Notes: generated by a model from the letters alone, not told the origin. A DNA stretch of 64,000 nt from Marivivens geojensis (GCF_023540835.1 NZ_JALKCU010000003.1:62001-126000), one strand, 5' to 3'; shown: positions 18,092 through 29,930, counted from the first letter of the stretch. Numbers and translations: made by a program.

Positions 18092-18817
18092 ATGGCGCCG
18101 CCCATGACCGCATCGAACAAACACCCCGAAGCCCCTTGGCGCAATTTCTATGGCCGTATTCATGGGAAAACCCTGAATCAGGCTCAGAAGGACTATCTGG
18201 ACGAAGATCTGGAGGCCTTGTCGCCGGGTGCGGTGAGCTGGGACATTAACCCTAATCGTGACCCCATTGATATGGACGCGCGGTTTAAGGGTAAACCTGT
18301 CTGGCTCGAGATCGGGTTCGGTGGGGGTGAACACCTCGTTCACATGGGCGAAACCTACCCAGAGATCGAGATCATCGGCTGTGAGCCGTTCATGAACGGC
18401 GTGGCGATGCTCTTGGGCAAAATCCGCAAATTGCAAACCCAGAACGTTGCTGTTCATCCGGGCGATGCACGGGATTTGTTCGACGTGCTGCCCGATCATT
18501 CAATTTCCAAAGCGTTCCTTAACTACCCCGACCCGTGGCCGAAAAAACGTCACCATCGTCGTCGGTTCGTGACAGCTGAGCATTTGGAACCGCTTTTTCG
18601 CGTTCTAAAGCCAGGTGCAGAATTCCGAGTGGCGACGGATATTCCTGACTACGTTCGCCAAACTCTGATCGAAGTGCCGAAGGCGGGATTTGTCTGGCAG
18701 GCCGAAGGGCCAAAGGATTGGAGCCAACCTTGGTCCGATTGGTATTCAACCCGCTACGAACAAAAAGCGCTGCGCGAAGGCCGGACGCCGCATTACCTGA
18801 CGTTTCTCCGCCCTTGA
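18092..18817 (+). CDS. trmB: tRNA (guanine46-N7)-methyltransferase
   Basis: This is a 241-residue SAM-dependent methyltransferase that makes m7G46 in tRNA. The SAM loop is LEIGFGGGEHL and the family motif is NYPDPWPKKRHHRRRF, ending with WYSTRYEQKAL. ATG 18092 lies 5 nt after CGGAG; the frame opens earlier at 18068 without support. It follows metK directly, a SAM producer next to a SAM consumer. Confidence 0.93.
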   Translation: MAPPMTASNKHPEAPWRNFYGRIHGKTLNQAQKDYLDEDLEALSPGAVSWDINPNRDPIDMDARFKGKPVWLEIGFGGGEHLVHMGETYPEIEIIGCEPFMNGVAMLLGKIRKLQTQNVAVHPGDARDLFDVLPDHSISKAFLNYPDPWPKKRHHRRRFVTAEHLEPLFRVLKPGAEFRVATDIPDYVRQTLIEVPKAGFVWQAEGPKDWSQPWSDWYSTRYEQKALREGRTPHYLTFLRP

Positions 18818-18975
18818 TTGAGTTGTGATTGCATTATTAATGCATAAGTTGAATTTGCTGTGTATATTTAAGCACATTTGATCATTTTGGGGTGCGTTCG
18901 TATATTTCCCCTGCAAATTCAGTCTCATCTTGATACATGTTTCTCGTAAGATTCCAAACTTATGAGATTTTAATC

Positions 18976-19143
18976 ATGGATGCAGTTCGGTTGTTTAAAT
19001 GTCCGAAGTGCGATCACAAACTGCGGTTCGGATCGGAGTTTTGTGGTTGGTGCAATGCACGCACACCTTTGCGGAACCGCAAGGGATTTTGGGTGGCTTC
19101 GGTGATCGCGCTTTGCGCGGCTGGCGTGATTTTGACGCAATAG
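18976..19143 (+). CDS. Small zinc-ribbon membrane protein
   Basis: This is a 55-residue protein with a CPKC...CGWC zinc ribbon (about residues 8-25), a basic stretch, and one C-terminal helix (about 36-53). A possible earlier ATG at 18937 would add 13 residues. No clear ribosome binding site supports either start. A terminator 32 nt downstream supports a short transcription unit. The intergenic DNA before it is AT-rich. Family not recognised. Confidence 0.5.
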   Translation: MDAVRLFKCPKCDHKLRFGSEFCGWCNARTPLRNRKGFWVASVIALCAAGVILTQ

Positions 19144-19174
19144 CTGTTTTTTCAAGAAACCAAGATAAGGAACG

Positions 19175-19198
19175 AGGCGGCGTAAATGCCGCCTTTTT
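19175..19198 (+). terminator. Intrinsic terminator
   Basis: Stem AGGCGGC (19175-19181) and GCCGCCT (19188-19194), loop GTAAAT, followed by a T tract. Confidence 0.85.
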
Positions 19199-19225
19199 CG
19201 TTTTTGAATTCTGCTGTTTTTCAAG

Positions 19226-19335
19226 TCATCCACATGAAATTTCTGCGATGGCTACGTTATCCCCAAGAAAGTGCTTTACAGAATAGCGCCTCTCGGCCCA
19301 CCATATATCGTATGGGGCTGTGGATAATTCCACAG
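19226..19335. other. Cluster of DnaA-box-like 9-mers
   Basis: In the gene-free stretch before the YbjN-like gene are TCATCCACA (19226-19234), TTATCCCCA (19257-19265) and, in reverse orientation, a perfect consensus box TTATCCACA (as TGTGGATAA at 19319-19327). The last is embedded in a palindrome, CTGTGG and CCACAG around ATAATT (19318-19335). This may be a DnaA-titrated promoter, or chance. Confidence 0.3.
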
Positions 19336-19405
19336 GTCCTTGAGCAGGCACCAAGCGCTAGGGACGCTGCCTATGCCCAAGCGCAATAGCGAACGAGGCC
19401 GAGCA

Positions 19406-19909
19406 ATGGCACTGACCGAGCATTTCGAAGACAGCGGTGACATTCATCCGATTGATGTCGTTGAAAACATCGCTGAATTTCATGAATGGGAATTCGACCG
19501 TATCGCGGACGACCAAATCGCGATGCAGGTCGAAGGCCAATGGCGCACCTATTCCATCACTCTCGCGTGGTCCCACTATGACCAGACCCTCCGTCTGATC
19601 TGCACCTTCGATATGGAGCCACCCGCGCACCGCGAGCCCGCCTTGTATGAGGCGCTCAATGCAGCGAATGAGATGTGCTGGTCGGGTAATTTCACGTGGT
19701 GGACTGGGCAAAAGGTCATGGTGTTCCGCTACGGTCTGGTGCTGGGCACGGATCAAATCGCGACGCCTGATCAGATCGACACAATCATTGGTGCTGCGGT
19801 CATGAGCTGTGAACGGTTCTACCCTGCGTTCCAACTGGTCACTTGGGCCGAACGCGACGTGGCAGAGGCGATGCAGATCGCCCTCACCGAGGCTTACGGC
19901 ACCGCGTAA
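19406..19909 (+). CDS. YbjN domain-containing protein
   Basis: This 167-residue soluble protein resembles the YbjN/type III chaperone-like fold: an N-terminal DVVENIAEFHEWEFDR segment, WRTYSITLAWSHYDQTLRL, and C-terminal ERFYPAFQLV. YbjN-like proteins in alphaproteobacteria are conserved but of unknown function. The start ATG 19406 has GAGG 8 nt upstream. Followed after 90 nt by proC. Confidence 0.75.
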   Translation: MALTEHFEDSGDIHPIDVVENIAEFHEWEFDRIADDQIAMQVEGQWRTYSITLAWSHYDQTLRLICTFDMEPPAHREPALYEALNAANEMCWSGNFTWWTGQKVMVFRYGLVLGTDQIATPDQIDTIIGAAVMSCERFYPAFQLVTWAERDVAEAMQIALTEAYGTA

Positions 19910-19999
19910 CACTTTATTGGCGGGGCAGGGAACAACCGCCGCGCCTTGAACCCGTTCGTTTGCCTGCTATCAATAGTGCAAACGACACGGGGAATTTTC

Positions 20000-20815
20000 A
20001 TGAATATGGATGATGTTGCACATCGCGGTCTGGTTTTGCTGGGCTGCGGTAAAATGGGTTCGGCTATGCTGGCAGGCTGGTTGAAGTCGGGTCTGCCCGC
20101 AACCTCTGTCTGGGTGAACGATCCATTCCCGAGCGATTGGCTCAAGGCGCAAGGGGTGCATGTGAACCAAGCGCTGCCTGCTGATCCAGCGGTCGTTTTG
20201 GTTGCGGTAAAACCGCAGATGATGGGTGATGCGCTGCCGACCTTGCAGGCGTTGGGCAATGGCACAACCGTGTTCCTGTCTGTTGCTGCTGGGATCACGA
20301 TTGCCACCTATGAGGCAATGTTGGGTGCCCAGACGCCCATCATTCGCGCGATGCCGAATACCCCTGCTGCGATCGGTCGTGGGATCACGGCGATCGTCGG
20401 CAATGCTCATGCATCGGGCCCAATGCTCGACCTTGCTGACGCCCTGTTGTCTGCGATTGGCCAGGTTGTGCGCCTTGAGGGTGAACACCAGATGAGCGCG
20501 GTCACCGCGATTTCCGGCTGCGGTCCTGCCTATGTTTTCCATCTGATCGAGGCGATGGCTGCGGCGGGTGTCGGTGCGGGTCTTGCGCCTGATCTTGCGA
20601 TGAAGCTCGCCAAAGCGACCGTTGGTGGTGCGGGCGCATTGGCTGAAGAAGCTGCAGAAGACCCTGCAACGCTGCGCCAAAACGTGACCTCTCCGAATGG
20701 AGTGACCTATGAGGCCTTGCAAGTTCTGATGAACGACACAGATGGTTTCCCGCCACTTCTCGTTCGTGCGGTCGAGGCTGCGGTGAAACGGGATCAGGAA
20801 CTGTCCAATGGCTGA
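20000..20815 (+). CDS. proC: Pyrroline-5-carboxylate reductase
   Basis: This 271-residue enzyme reduces pyrroline-5-carboxylate to proline. The Rossmann start is LGCGKMGSAMLAGWL, and the C-terminal domain has SGCGPAYVFHLIEAM and NVTSPNGVTYEAL. ATG 20000 with GGGGAA upstream is preferred to an upstream frame opening at 19946. Its end overlaps the next gene by 8 nt, so it is the head of a three-gene unit. Confidence 0.94.
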   Translation: MNMDDVAHRGLVLLGCGKMGSAMLAGWLKSGLPATSVWVNDPFPSDWLKAQGVHVNQALPADPAVVLVAVKPQMMGDALPTLQALGNGTTVFLSVAAGITIATYEAMLGAQTPIIRAMPNTPAAIGRGITAIVGNAHASGPMLDLADALLSAIGQVVRLEGEHQMSAVTAISGCGPAYVFHLIEAMAAAGVGAGLAPDLAMKLAKATVGGAGALAEEAAEDPATLRQNVTSPNGVTYEALQVLMNDTDGFPPLLVRAVEAAVKRDQELSNG

Positions 20816-21146
20816 CATCGACTTTGACGATTTCCTTAAGGTGGATATCCGTGTGGGTCGTGTCATCCGTGCGGAACCCTATCCTGAGGCTCGCAAACCC
20901 GCGATCAAGATGTGGATCGATTTCGGAGGAGACATCGGTGAACGTCGCAGTTCGGCACAAGTGACCAAGCACTACACGCCCGAAGAGCTTGTTGGAAAAC
21001 AGGTTATGGGAGTGGTGAATTTCCCGCCTCGGCAAATTGGGAAGTTCATGTCTGAGGTTCTGGTGCTCGGGCTGCCGGATGAAAATGGCGACATTGTTTT
21101 GGTTGGCCCCGATGACGTGGTGCCAGTCGGGGGGAGATTACATTGA
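20808..21146 (+). CDS. csaA: tRNA-binding OB-fold protein, CsaA-like
   Basis: This 112-residue protein is a stand-alone EMAPII/Trbp111-type OB fold (FDDFLKVDIRVGRVIRAE, then MGVVNFPPRQIGKFMSEVLVLG). CsaA has tRNA-binding and export-chaperone-like activity. It overlaps proC by 8 nt and is overlapped by the dehydrogenase start by 4 nt, so translation of the three is coupled. Confidence 0.88.
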   Translation: MADIDFDDFLKVDIRVGRVIRAEPYPEARKPAIKMWIDFGGDIGERRSSAQVTKHYTPEELVGKQVMGVVNFPPRQIGKFMSEVLVLGLPDENGDIVLVGPDDVVPVGGRLH

Positions 21147-22093
21147 AGAAACTACTCATCACGCGTCAAATCGCGGAACCTGTTCTGGAGCAGGCGGCGG
21201 GTCTGTTCGATTTGACCGTTCGCACGGACGGCAACCCGCTGACGGTCGCAGATGCGGCAGAGGCATTGGCGACCTATGACGCGATCCTGCCGACATTGGG
21301 CGATGCGTTTTCCGCTGATGCTTTTGCGGGGGAACTGCGTTGCAAGATCCTCGGGAACTTCGGTGTCGGGTATAACCACATCGATGCGGCCGCAGCCGCG
21401 CAGGCAGGCGTGATCGTCACCAACACGCCTGACGTTCTTACGGATGCGACGGCTGATATCGGCCTGACGCTTATCCTCGCCACCGCACGTCGTGCGGGCG
21501 AAGGCGAACGGATGCTGCGTGCGGGCCAGTGGGAGGGCTTTGGCCCGAAGGTTAAGCTGGGCACTCACGTGACAGGTAAACGCGTTGGCATCGTCGGCAT
21601 GGGCCGCATCGGTCAAGCTGTTGCGCGTCGTTGCCACTACGGGTTCGGGATGGAAGTGATGTTCTATAACCGCAGCCCGAAGGCGGTCGATTTCCCTGCG
21701 ACTCAGATCACCAGCCTGACCGAGCTTGCGGCGTCTGTTGATTTCCTTGTTGTGACCGTTCCAGGTGGTGCGGAGACGCGGTATCTGATCAACGCAGACG
21801 TGCTGGGCGCCATGCAGCCACACGGAATTTTCGTGAACATCGCACGTGGCGAAGTTGTCGATGAAAGCGCACTGATCGATGTGCTGGAGGCAGGCAAAAT
21901 CGCTGGGGCTGGTCTGGATGTGTATGAACACGAACCGCATGTGCCTGCGCGTCTCGTTGCGTTGGAAAACTGTGTCCTGCTGCCGCACCTTGGCTCTGCA
22001 ACTGTCGAAACGCGTCAGGCGATGGGGCAGATGGCGCTCGATAACATCATCGCGTGGAGCGAGGGTCGCGAGCCGCCACAGCGGGTGAATTAA
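21143..22093 (+). CDS. D-2-hydroxyacid dehydrogenase
   Basis: This 316-residue NAD(P)-dependent oxidoreductase resembles glyoxylate/hydroxypyruvate reductase or D-glycerate dehydrogenase. It carries the nucleotide loop GMGRIGQAVA, the catalytic Arg in VNIARGEVVD, the Glu in YEHEP and the His in LPHLGSAT. The TTG start overlaps the csaA stop (TTGA). The exact substrate (glyoxylate, hydroxypyruvate) is inferred from family only. Its stop interlocks with tdk. Confidence 0.85.
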   Translation: MKKLLITRQIAEPVLEQAAGLFDLTVRTDGNPLTVADAAEALATYDAILPTLGDAFSADAFAGELRCKILGNFGVGYNHIDAAAAAQAGVIVTNTPDVLTDATADIGLTLILATARRAGEGERMLRAGQWEGFGPKVKLGTHVTGKRVGIVGMGRIGQAVARRCHYGFGMEVMFYNRSPKAVDFPATQITSLTELAASVDFLVVTVPGGAETRYLINADVLGAMQPHGIFVNIARGEVVDESALIDVLEAGKIAGAGLDVYEHEPHVPARLVALENCVLLPHLGSATVETRQAMGQMALDNIIAWSEGREPPQRVN

Positions 22094-22674
22094 CCGCGAT
22101 CACCCACGGCTTCGCGCCAATGTCGGCGGCAAAGGGATACGTAGCGATCATTGCCGCCGATCGACACCTGCGCACCGTCGGTCACAACGACGCCGTTTTC
22201 GTCTTTGCGCACGACCATGGTCGCCTTTTTCCCGCAGTGGCAGATTGTCCGAACTTCACGCATTTCATCCGCAAGTGCGAGCAGAGCGGCCGAGCCAGGG
22301 AACAGTTTGCCCTGAAAATCGACGCGCAGCCCGTAGCACATGATCGGCACGTTCAGATCATCCACCACGCGGGCGAGTTGCCAAACTTGGGTTTCGGTCA
22401 GGAACTGCGCTTCGTCCACGAAAACACAGGCACAAGGGCCATCGTTCAGTCGGGTTTCGATCTGGGCAAAGAGATCGCTTTCGGGCGTGTAGGTATCTGC
22501 ATCAGCACCGATTCCAATGCGGCTCGCAATGCGGCCAGCGCCTGCACGATCATCAAACCGCGCCGTCAGCAGATAGGTCTGCATTCCGCGTTCGATGTAG
22601 TTGTGACTCGCTTGCAAGAGGATCGTCGACTTGCCAGCGTTCATGGTCGAATAATTGAAATAGAGCTTTGCCAT
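22090..22674 (-). CDS. tdk: Thymidine kinase
   Basis: This 194-residue type II thymidine kinase phosphorylates thymidine in the salvage pathway. The P-loop is STMNAGKST, the second motif VFVDEAQFL, the lasso region holds CHCGKKATM and a later Cys, and GGNDRYVSLCRRHW lies near the end. ATG 22674 gives the normal family length; an open frame reaching 22776 adds nothing conserved. No good ribosome binding site is visible. Confidence 0.94.
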   Translation of the reverse strand: MAKLYFNYSTMNAGKSTILLQASHNYIERGMQTYLLTARFDDRAGAGRIASRIGIGADADTYTPESDLFAQIETRLNDGPCACVFVDEAQFLTETQVWQLARVVDDLNVPIMCYGLRVDFQGKLFPGSAALLALADEMREVRTICHCGKKATMVVRKDENGVVVTDGAQVSIGGNDRYVSLCRRHWREAVGDRG

Positions 22675-22978
22675 GGCAGAGGAATAAGCGGCAGAACCGC
22701 CCAGATGCAAGAGGGCTGTCTCAGGTGATTTGAGCGGCCAGAGAACGCGGTGCGGTGAAGATCGGCAAGCCGCCAACAGCGCGCAGGATGGGGTCGCATT
22801 CTCTGGCCTAGCGCGGCGGTTCCGCAGCGCATTCTGGAAACTGAACTCGGGGCACGCGGTGCGGTAAATGCACGCTATGCACGCTGACCTATGGTAAATT
22901 AACTAATAACGTGTAATGGGAAACAATCGAGTTGGTTCCCCGAAATAAAATGTACACCGCGTTAGAGGTTCAGCCGTA
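22675..22978. other. 304-bp gene-free stretch
   Basis: No RNA gene or convincing ORF is seen. It contains a tandem 9-mer, ATGCACGCT repeated at 22868-22876 and 22877-22885, and an imperfect inverted repeat (arms 22918-22926 and 22932-22940, 8 of 9 pairs, 5-nt centre) 39 bp before the next gene, possibly an operator. The right third is AT-rich and probably holds the promoter of the gene at 22979. Confidence 0.5.
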
Positions 22979-23410
22979 GTGAATGGTTATTTGAAAAAAC
23001 ACACCGAGGCCTTGGTGAAGGATGTTGGGCTAGAGGTGGCCTGTCGTGTCTCGGGCAAGTCCAAGGCGACTTTGGGTCGGTATTACTCTGAGGCCCCTGA
23101 GCATGCGGAACGCTATATGCCCGTCGATACTGTGGCTGCGTTAGAAGCTGTCGCGTCTTATCCCCATGTGACATCTGCACTGGCCGAAATCCGCGCAATC
23201 AAATTGGGTGATGCAGCGACGCAGCCCGAAGGGCTTTGCGCGATCATGATCGGGTTGAGCGAGCAATACGCAACTTTGATGGCTGAATTCGGTCGCTCGT
23301 ATGAGGCGGACATGTCCGAGAACGACACGCGCCGTATGCTGCGCGAGGCGATGGCGCTACAGAAGACCTTATTGGGCCTGAAAGTACATCTAGAACGGCG
23401 CGTGGTCTGA
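22979..23410 (+). CDS. Conserved protein with HTH-like N-terminus
   Basis: This is a 143-residue soluble helical protein. The segment GLEVACRVSGKSKATLGRYYSE (in two halves around residues 17-38) looks like a helix-turn-helix of the phage-repressor kind, followed by long helices. I know similar unannotated proteins in Rhodobacteraceae but no function. Start GTG 22979 with GAGG 11 nt upstream. An inverted repeat upstream would suit autoregulation (inference). Ends exactly at the base before the convergent ketoacyl synthase gene. Confidence 0.6.
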   Translation: MNGYLKKHTEALVKDVGLEVACRVSGKSKATLGRYYSEAPEHAERYMPVDTVAALEAVASYPHVTSALAEIRAIKLGDAATQPEGLCAIMIGLSEQYATLMAEFGRSYEADMSENDTRRMLREAMALQKTLLGLKVHLERRVV

Positions 23411-24523
23411 TTATTTCCGCCGCACGATTACTGAGCCAACAGAATACCCTGCGCCAAACGAACAGATCAGGCCCGTGTCCCCGCTGGTTAAATCGGCGGA
23501 GTATTTGTCAAATGCGATGATCGATCCTGCAGACGACGTGTTTGCGTAGTCCTGAAGGATGTTGGGTTGTTCGCCTGCTTCGGGTTCGCGGCCCAAAACT
23601 TTCTTGCCGATATAGTCGTTCATCGTCTTGTTTGCTTGGTGGAGCCAGAGACGTTTGAGGTCTACCGCTTCAACCCCTTCGTCGGCCATGTGATTGGCGA
23701 TGTGGGCGCTGACCAATGGCAGCACTTCTTTGAACACTTTACGTCCGTTCTGCATAAACCGCATGTCGCGACGGTCTTCCATCGCGTCACGGGTTGGTCG
23801 CAAGAAGCCGTTGTTATTGCGGATATTGTTCGAAAATTGGGTGGCGCAGCGGGTTGAGAGAACGCTGAACCCGTCCTGACCTTCGTCGCGTTCTAACAGA
23901 ACTGCGGTCGCAACATCGCCAAAGATGAAATGGCAATCACGGTCACGCCATTCGAGGTGGCCAGAGGTAATTTCAGGCGAGATCACCAGCGCACGTTTCA
24001 CAGAACCCGCGCGGATCATGTCGGCGGCGGTTTGGATGCCAAAGGTGGCAGAGGAACAGGCGACGTTCATGTCAAAAGCCATACCGCCCGCGCCGATGAG
24101 CTGTTGGATTTCCACCGCCATCGCGGGGTAGGCGCGTTCCATATTCGACGCCGCGCAAAGGATCAGGTCGACGTCAGCCCCGCTCAGGCCCGCGCGGTCG
24201 AGAGCGATCTGCGCGGCCTTCACGCCAATCTCAGCCATGAGCGACGGTTCGTCGTCGGACCGTTCGGGAAATCGAGGATACATGCGCGTCGGGTCGAGGA
24301 TGCCGTCGCGTGACATGACATAACGCTGTTCGATGCCAGAAGCCGCTAGAATGAAATCGCTGCTCGAATGTGGGATCGCTGCGATAGTTCCCGCTTCAAT
24401 CGCATCCGCGTTCTGGGCATTCTGGAGGTCCGCGTAGGCGTTGAAGGCTTCGACCAACTCGTCATTCGTGATGACTTCGGACGGGGTGAATACGCCGGTG
24501 GCGGTCAGGACGACAGAATGCAT
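23411..24523 (-). CDS. 3-oxoacyl-ACP synthase III family protein
   Basis: This 370-residue thiolase-fold condensing enzyme carries the KAS III triad: Cys in NVACSSATFG, His in WLHQANKTMN, Asn in DYANTSSAGS. It is about 45 residues longer than housekeeping FabH, with an N-terminal insertion around DAIEAGTIAAIPHSSSDFI in parts, a feature of a second subfamily found in Rhodobacterales. It may prime fatty acid synthesis or a specialised acyl product. ATG 24523 has GGAGG upstream. Substrate unknown. Confidence 0.85.
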   Translation of the reverse strand: MHSVVLTATGVFTPSEVITNDELVEAFNAYADLQNAQNADAIEAGTIAAIPHSSSDFILAASGIEQRYVMSRDGILDPTRMYPRFPERSDDEPSLMAEIGVKAAQIALDRAGLSGADVDLILCAASNMERAYPAMAVEIQQLIGAGGMAFDMNVACSSATFGIQTAADMIRAGSVKRALVISPEITSGHLEWRDRDCHFIFGDVATAVLLERDEGQDGFSVLSTRCATQFSNNIRNNNGFLRPTRDAMEDRRDMRFMQNGRKVFKEVLPLVSAHIANHMADEGVEAVDLKRLWLHQANKTMNDYIGKKVLGREPEAGEQPNILQDYANTSSAGSIIAFDKYSADLTSGDTGLICSFGAGYSVGSVIVRRK

Positions 24524-24578
24524 GGGTTCCTCCAACATCGTTGGGGTAGAGTGGGCGTTAATCCCTTAGTTGTCCAGA

Positions 24579-24602
24579 TTGACCAAAGGTCGTTTGACCA
24601 AA
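24579..24602. promoter_or_regulatory. TTGACCAAA direct repeat, candidate operator
   Basis: TTGACCAAA occurs at 24579-24587 and 24594-24602, with a 15-bp period. GACC-AAA-GGTC (24581-24591) is also a small palindrome. It lies 56-79 bp upstream of the ketoacyl synthase start, where a repressor site would be expected. Confidence 0.35.
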
Positions 24603-24632
24603 CGAAAAAGGCCGGACGCAATGGTCCGGCCT
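24603..24632 (-). terminator. Intrinsic terminator of carB
   Basis: AGGCCGGAC (24609-24617) and GTCCGGCCT (24624-24632) form a perfect 9-bp stem with loop GCAATG. On the minus strand it runs into TTTTTCG, so it ends carB transcription before the ketoacyl synthase promoter. Confidence 0.85.
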
Positions 24633-24651
24633 GTTATCGATGTCCGCGCGA

Positions 24652-27984
<3,333 letters not shown>

Positions 27985-28028
27985 GGGACCCTCATATGTT
28001 ATGGCAGCAGACAGCTGAGCGCATAGCG

Positions 28029-28073
28029 CGCCCAAATTGTTGGGCGTTATAGACAGAGTCGCCCAAGGTTCAA
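28029..28073 (-). promoter_or_regulatory. carB promoter with triple TTGGGCG operator
   Basis: On the minus strand TTGAAC (28073-28068) and TATAAC (28051-28046) are separated by 16 bp, a good sigma-70 promoter. TTGGGCG occurs in the spacer (28066-28060), its complement CGCCCAA overlaps the -10 end (28046-28040), and TTGGGCG returns just downstream (28035-28029). The middle copy can pair with either neighbour. The placement suggests a repressor operator. The regulator is unknown. Confidence 0.55.
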
Positions 28074-28166
28074 GGGGTATGATTAGCGAAAACCATGTCG
28101 CTTTTGTACTGTCGTTGGCTGAATGGCTGGTTTATCCGTCCAGCATGCAAAGATTAGGTGCGAAAA

Positions 28167-29273
28167 ATGCGTATTTTATTTGACCGTGGACCAGATGGGT
28201 CAGCGGCCGAATTTGATGTGCCGCATCAAATCATTGAAGCGTGGGAGCCCGAAGATATTCCCGCTGCGTTCGCGGCGCTGAAGTCCGCAGAGGGTTGGCT
28301 GGTTGGCTATTGTTCGTATGAACTAGGCTATGCGTTGGAGCCGCGGCTTTTGCCGTTGATGCCAAAGAACCGTAAACTGCCATTGTTGCGGTTCGGGGTT
28401 TATGACGGACCAAAGCCTGCAGGGATGCCAGAGGCCGATGGAACAATCGGAACATTGGCCCCACTTTGGGATGCGCCAAAACATGCTGATGCGATTGCCA
28501 AACTGCGCGACTACATCGCGGCGGGCGATATTTATCAGGCCAACCTGACATTTCCGATCACCACAACGGTCGATGGAACGCCCGAAGGCATCTATGGCGC
28601 ACTCGCTGCGCGTCAGGCGGTCGGTCATTCGGCGCTGGTGCTTCAGGACGGCCCGGCGATTCTTTCGCGCTCGCCCGAACTATTTTTCCGTATCAAGGAC
28701 GGGATGATCGAGACCGCGCCGATGAAAGGCACCATGCCGCGCGGTAAGACCGACGAAGAGGACGCCGCGAATAAGGCGTTCCTGTCGACGGATGAAAAGA
28801 ACCGCGCCGAAAACCTTATGATCGTGGATTTGCTCCGCAACGACATTTCGCGAATCTCTGTGGCGGGGACGGTGAAGGTGCCGAAACTGTTCCATGTCGA
28901 AACCTACGCGACTGTCCACCAAATGATCAGCCGTGTTGAGGCGCGTTTGATGGATGACGTGTCCTTGCCCGATATTTTGCAAGCACTGTTCCCGTGTGGG
29001 TCCATCACAGGTGCACCAAAATTGCGGGCGATGGAGATCATCGAAGAGCTCGAGACCGCTCCTCGAGAGGTTTATTGCGGGTCGATCGGCTGGTTCTCAC
29101 CAGATGGACAAGCGGAATTCAACGTCGCGATCCGCACGCTTATGGTAGACGGAGATCAGGCGACATTGAACGTTGGGGGCGGGATCGTTTGGGATTCGAC
29201 CCCAGCATCGGAATACGAGGAAGCCTTATGGAAAGCGCGCTTCGCACAGATCGACCCAAAGACCTCCTCCTGA
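28167..29273 (+). CDS. pabB: Aminodeoxychorismate synthase component I
   Basis: This is a 368-residue chorismate-binding enzyme of the PabB type, which aminates chorismate for folate. Conserved segments are YCSYELGYALEP, GDIYQANLTF, the catalytic region PMKGTMPRGKTDEED, AENLMIVDLLRND and GSITGAPKLRAMEIIEELE. I start at ATG 28167; a GTG three codons earlier is possible. The next gene, a PabC-like lyase, overlaps by 46 nt, which supports PabB rather than TrpE. Confidence 0.92.
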   Translation: MRILFDRGPDGSAAEFDVPHQIIEAWEPEDIPAAFAALKSAEGWLVGYCSYELGYALEPRLLPLMPKNRKLPLLRFGVYDGPKPAGMPEADGTIGTLAPLWDAPKHADAIAKLRDYIAAGDIYQANLTFPITTTVDGTPEGIYGALAARQAVGHSALVLQDGPAILSRSPELFFRIKDGMIETAPMKGTMPRGKTDEEDAANKAFLSTDEKNRAENLMIVDLLRNDISRISVAGTVKVPKLFHVETYATVHQMISRVEARLMDDVSLPDILQALFPCGSITGAPKLRAMEIIEELETAPREVYCGSIGWFSPDGQAEFNVAIRTLMVDGDQATLNVGGGIVWDSTPASEYEEALWKARFAQIDPKTSS

Positions 29274-29869
29274 TCGAAACGATGGGGCGCGGGCCGGATG
29301 GTATTCGCTACCTTGATCTCCACCTTGCGCGGTTGAAACGGGGTGCTGAGGCGCTGGGCTATCCCTTTGATGAATCTCAGGTTCGTTCTGCGCTGGCTGA
29401 TGCGACCGAAGGGCACGAACGCATTCGTCTGACGCTGAACGAGGCTGGCGATGCCGTGGTCGAAACAGGCCACCTGCCGCCCAATCCCCCGCATTGGACC
29501 GTTGCAATCCATAGCATCCGATTAACTTCCGACGATCCTTGGTTGCAGGTGAAGACCACCAACCGTGCACTCTATAATGATGCGCGCGCCGATCTGCCGA
29601 ACGGCGTAGATGAATGGCTGTTCTTAAACGAACGTGATGAGGTCTGTGAGGGCACGATCACCAATATCTTTGCCGTGCTAGAGAACGGACGACGGGTCAC
29701 TCCGCCTCTGACCTCAGGTCTTTTGCCTGGTGTCTTGCGGCAGTCGCTCATCCAGAACGGGTGGGAGGAACAGGCTCTAACCCTCTCTGACCTGTCAAAA
29801 GCTCGCGAAATCCACATGGGGAACGCTTTAAGAGGCCTTATACGCGTTCAACTCGCGCCCTTTGCTTGA
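29228..29869 (+). CDS. Class IV aminotransferase, PabC-like
   Basis: This 213-residue PLP enzyme of fold type IV probably is aminodeoxychorismate lyase, which splits ADC to p-aminobenzoate and pyruvate. The PLP Lys lies in VKTTNRALYNDARA and the C-terminal part has LNERDEVCEGTITNIF and TSGLLPGVLRQSL. It is shorter than E. coli PabC (about 270), with a reduced N-terminal domain. Its start lies inside pabB (46-nt overlap), so the two are co-translated. The ORF is open well upstream but that part reads through pabB out of frame. Confidence 0.83.
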   Translation: MESALRTDRPKDLLLIETMGRGPDGIRYLDLHLARLKRGAEALGYPFDESQVRSALADATEGHERIRLTLNEAGDAVVETGHLPPNPPHWTVAIHSIRLTSDDPWLQVKTTNRALYNDARADLPNGVDEWLFLNERDEVCEGTITNIFAVLENGRRVTPPLTSGLLPGVLRQSLIQNGWEEQALTLSDLSKAREIHMGNALRGLIRVQLAPFA

Positions 29870-29930
29870 CATCGGGCGGTGAACCCTGTGTATCGGCGCG
29901 GAACCCCGCAAACCCAAGGGACATGACATT

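Noticed and set aside
27985-28073. RNA attenuator in the carB leader
   Set aside because: The first repeat arm falls between the -35 and -10, so it would not be transcribed; an operator explains the repeats better.
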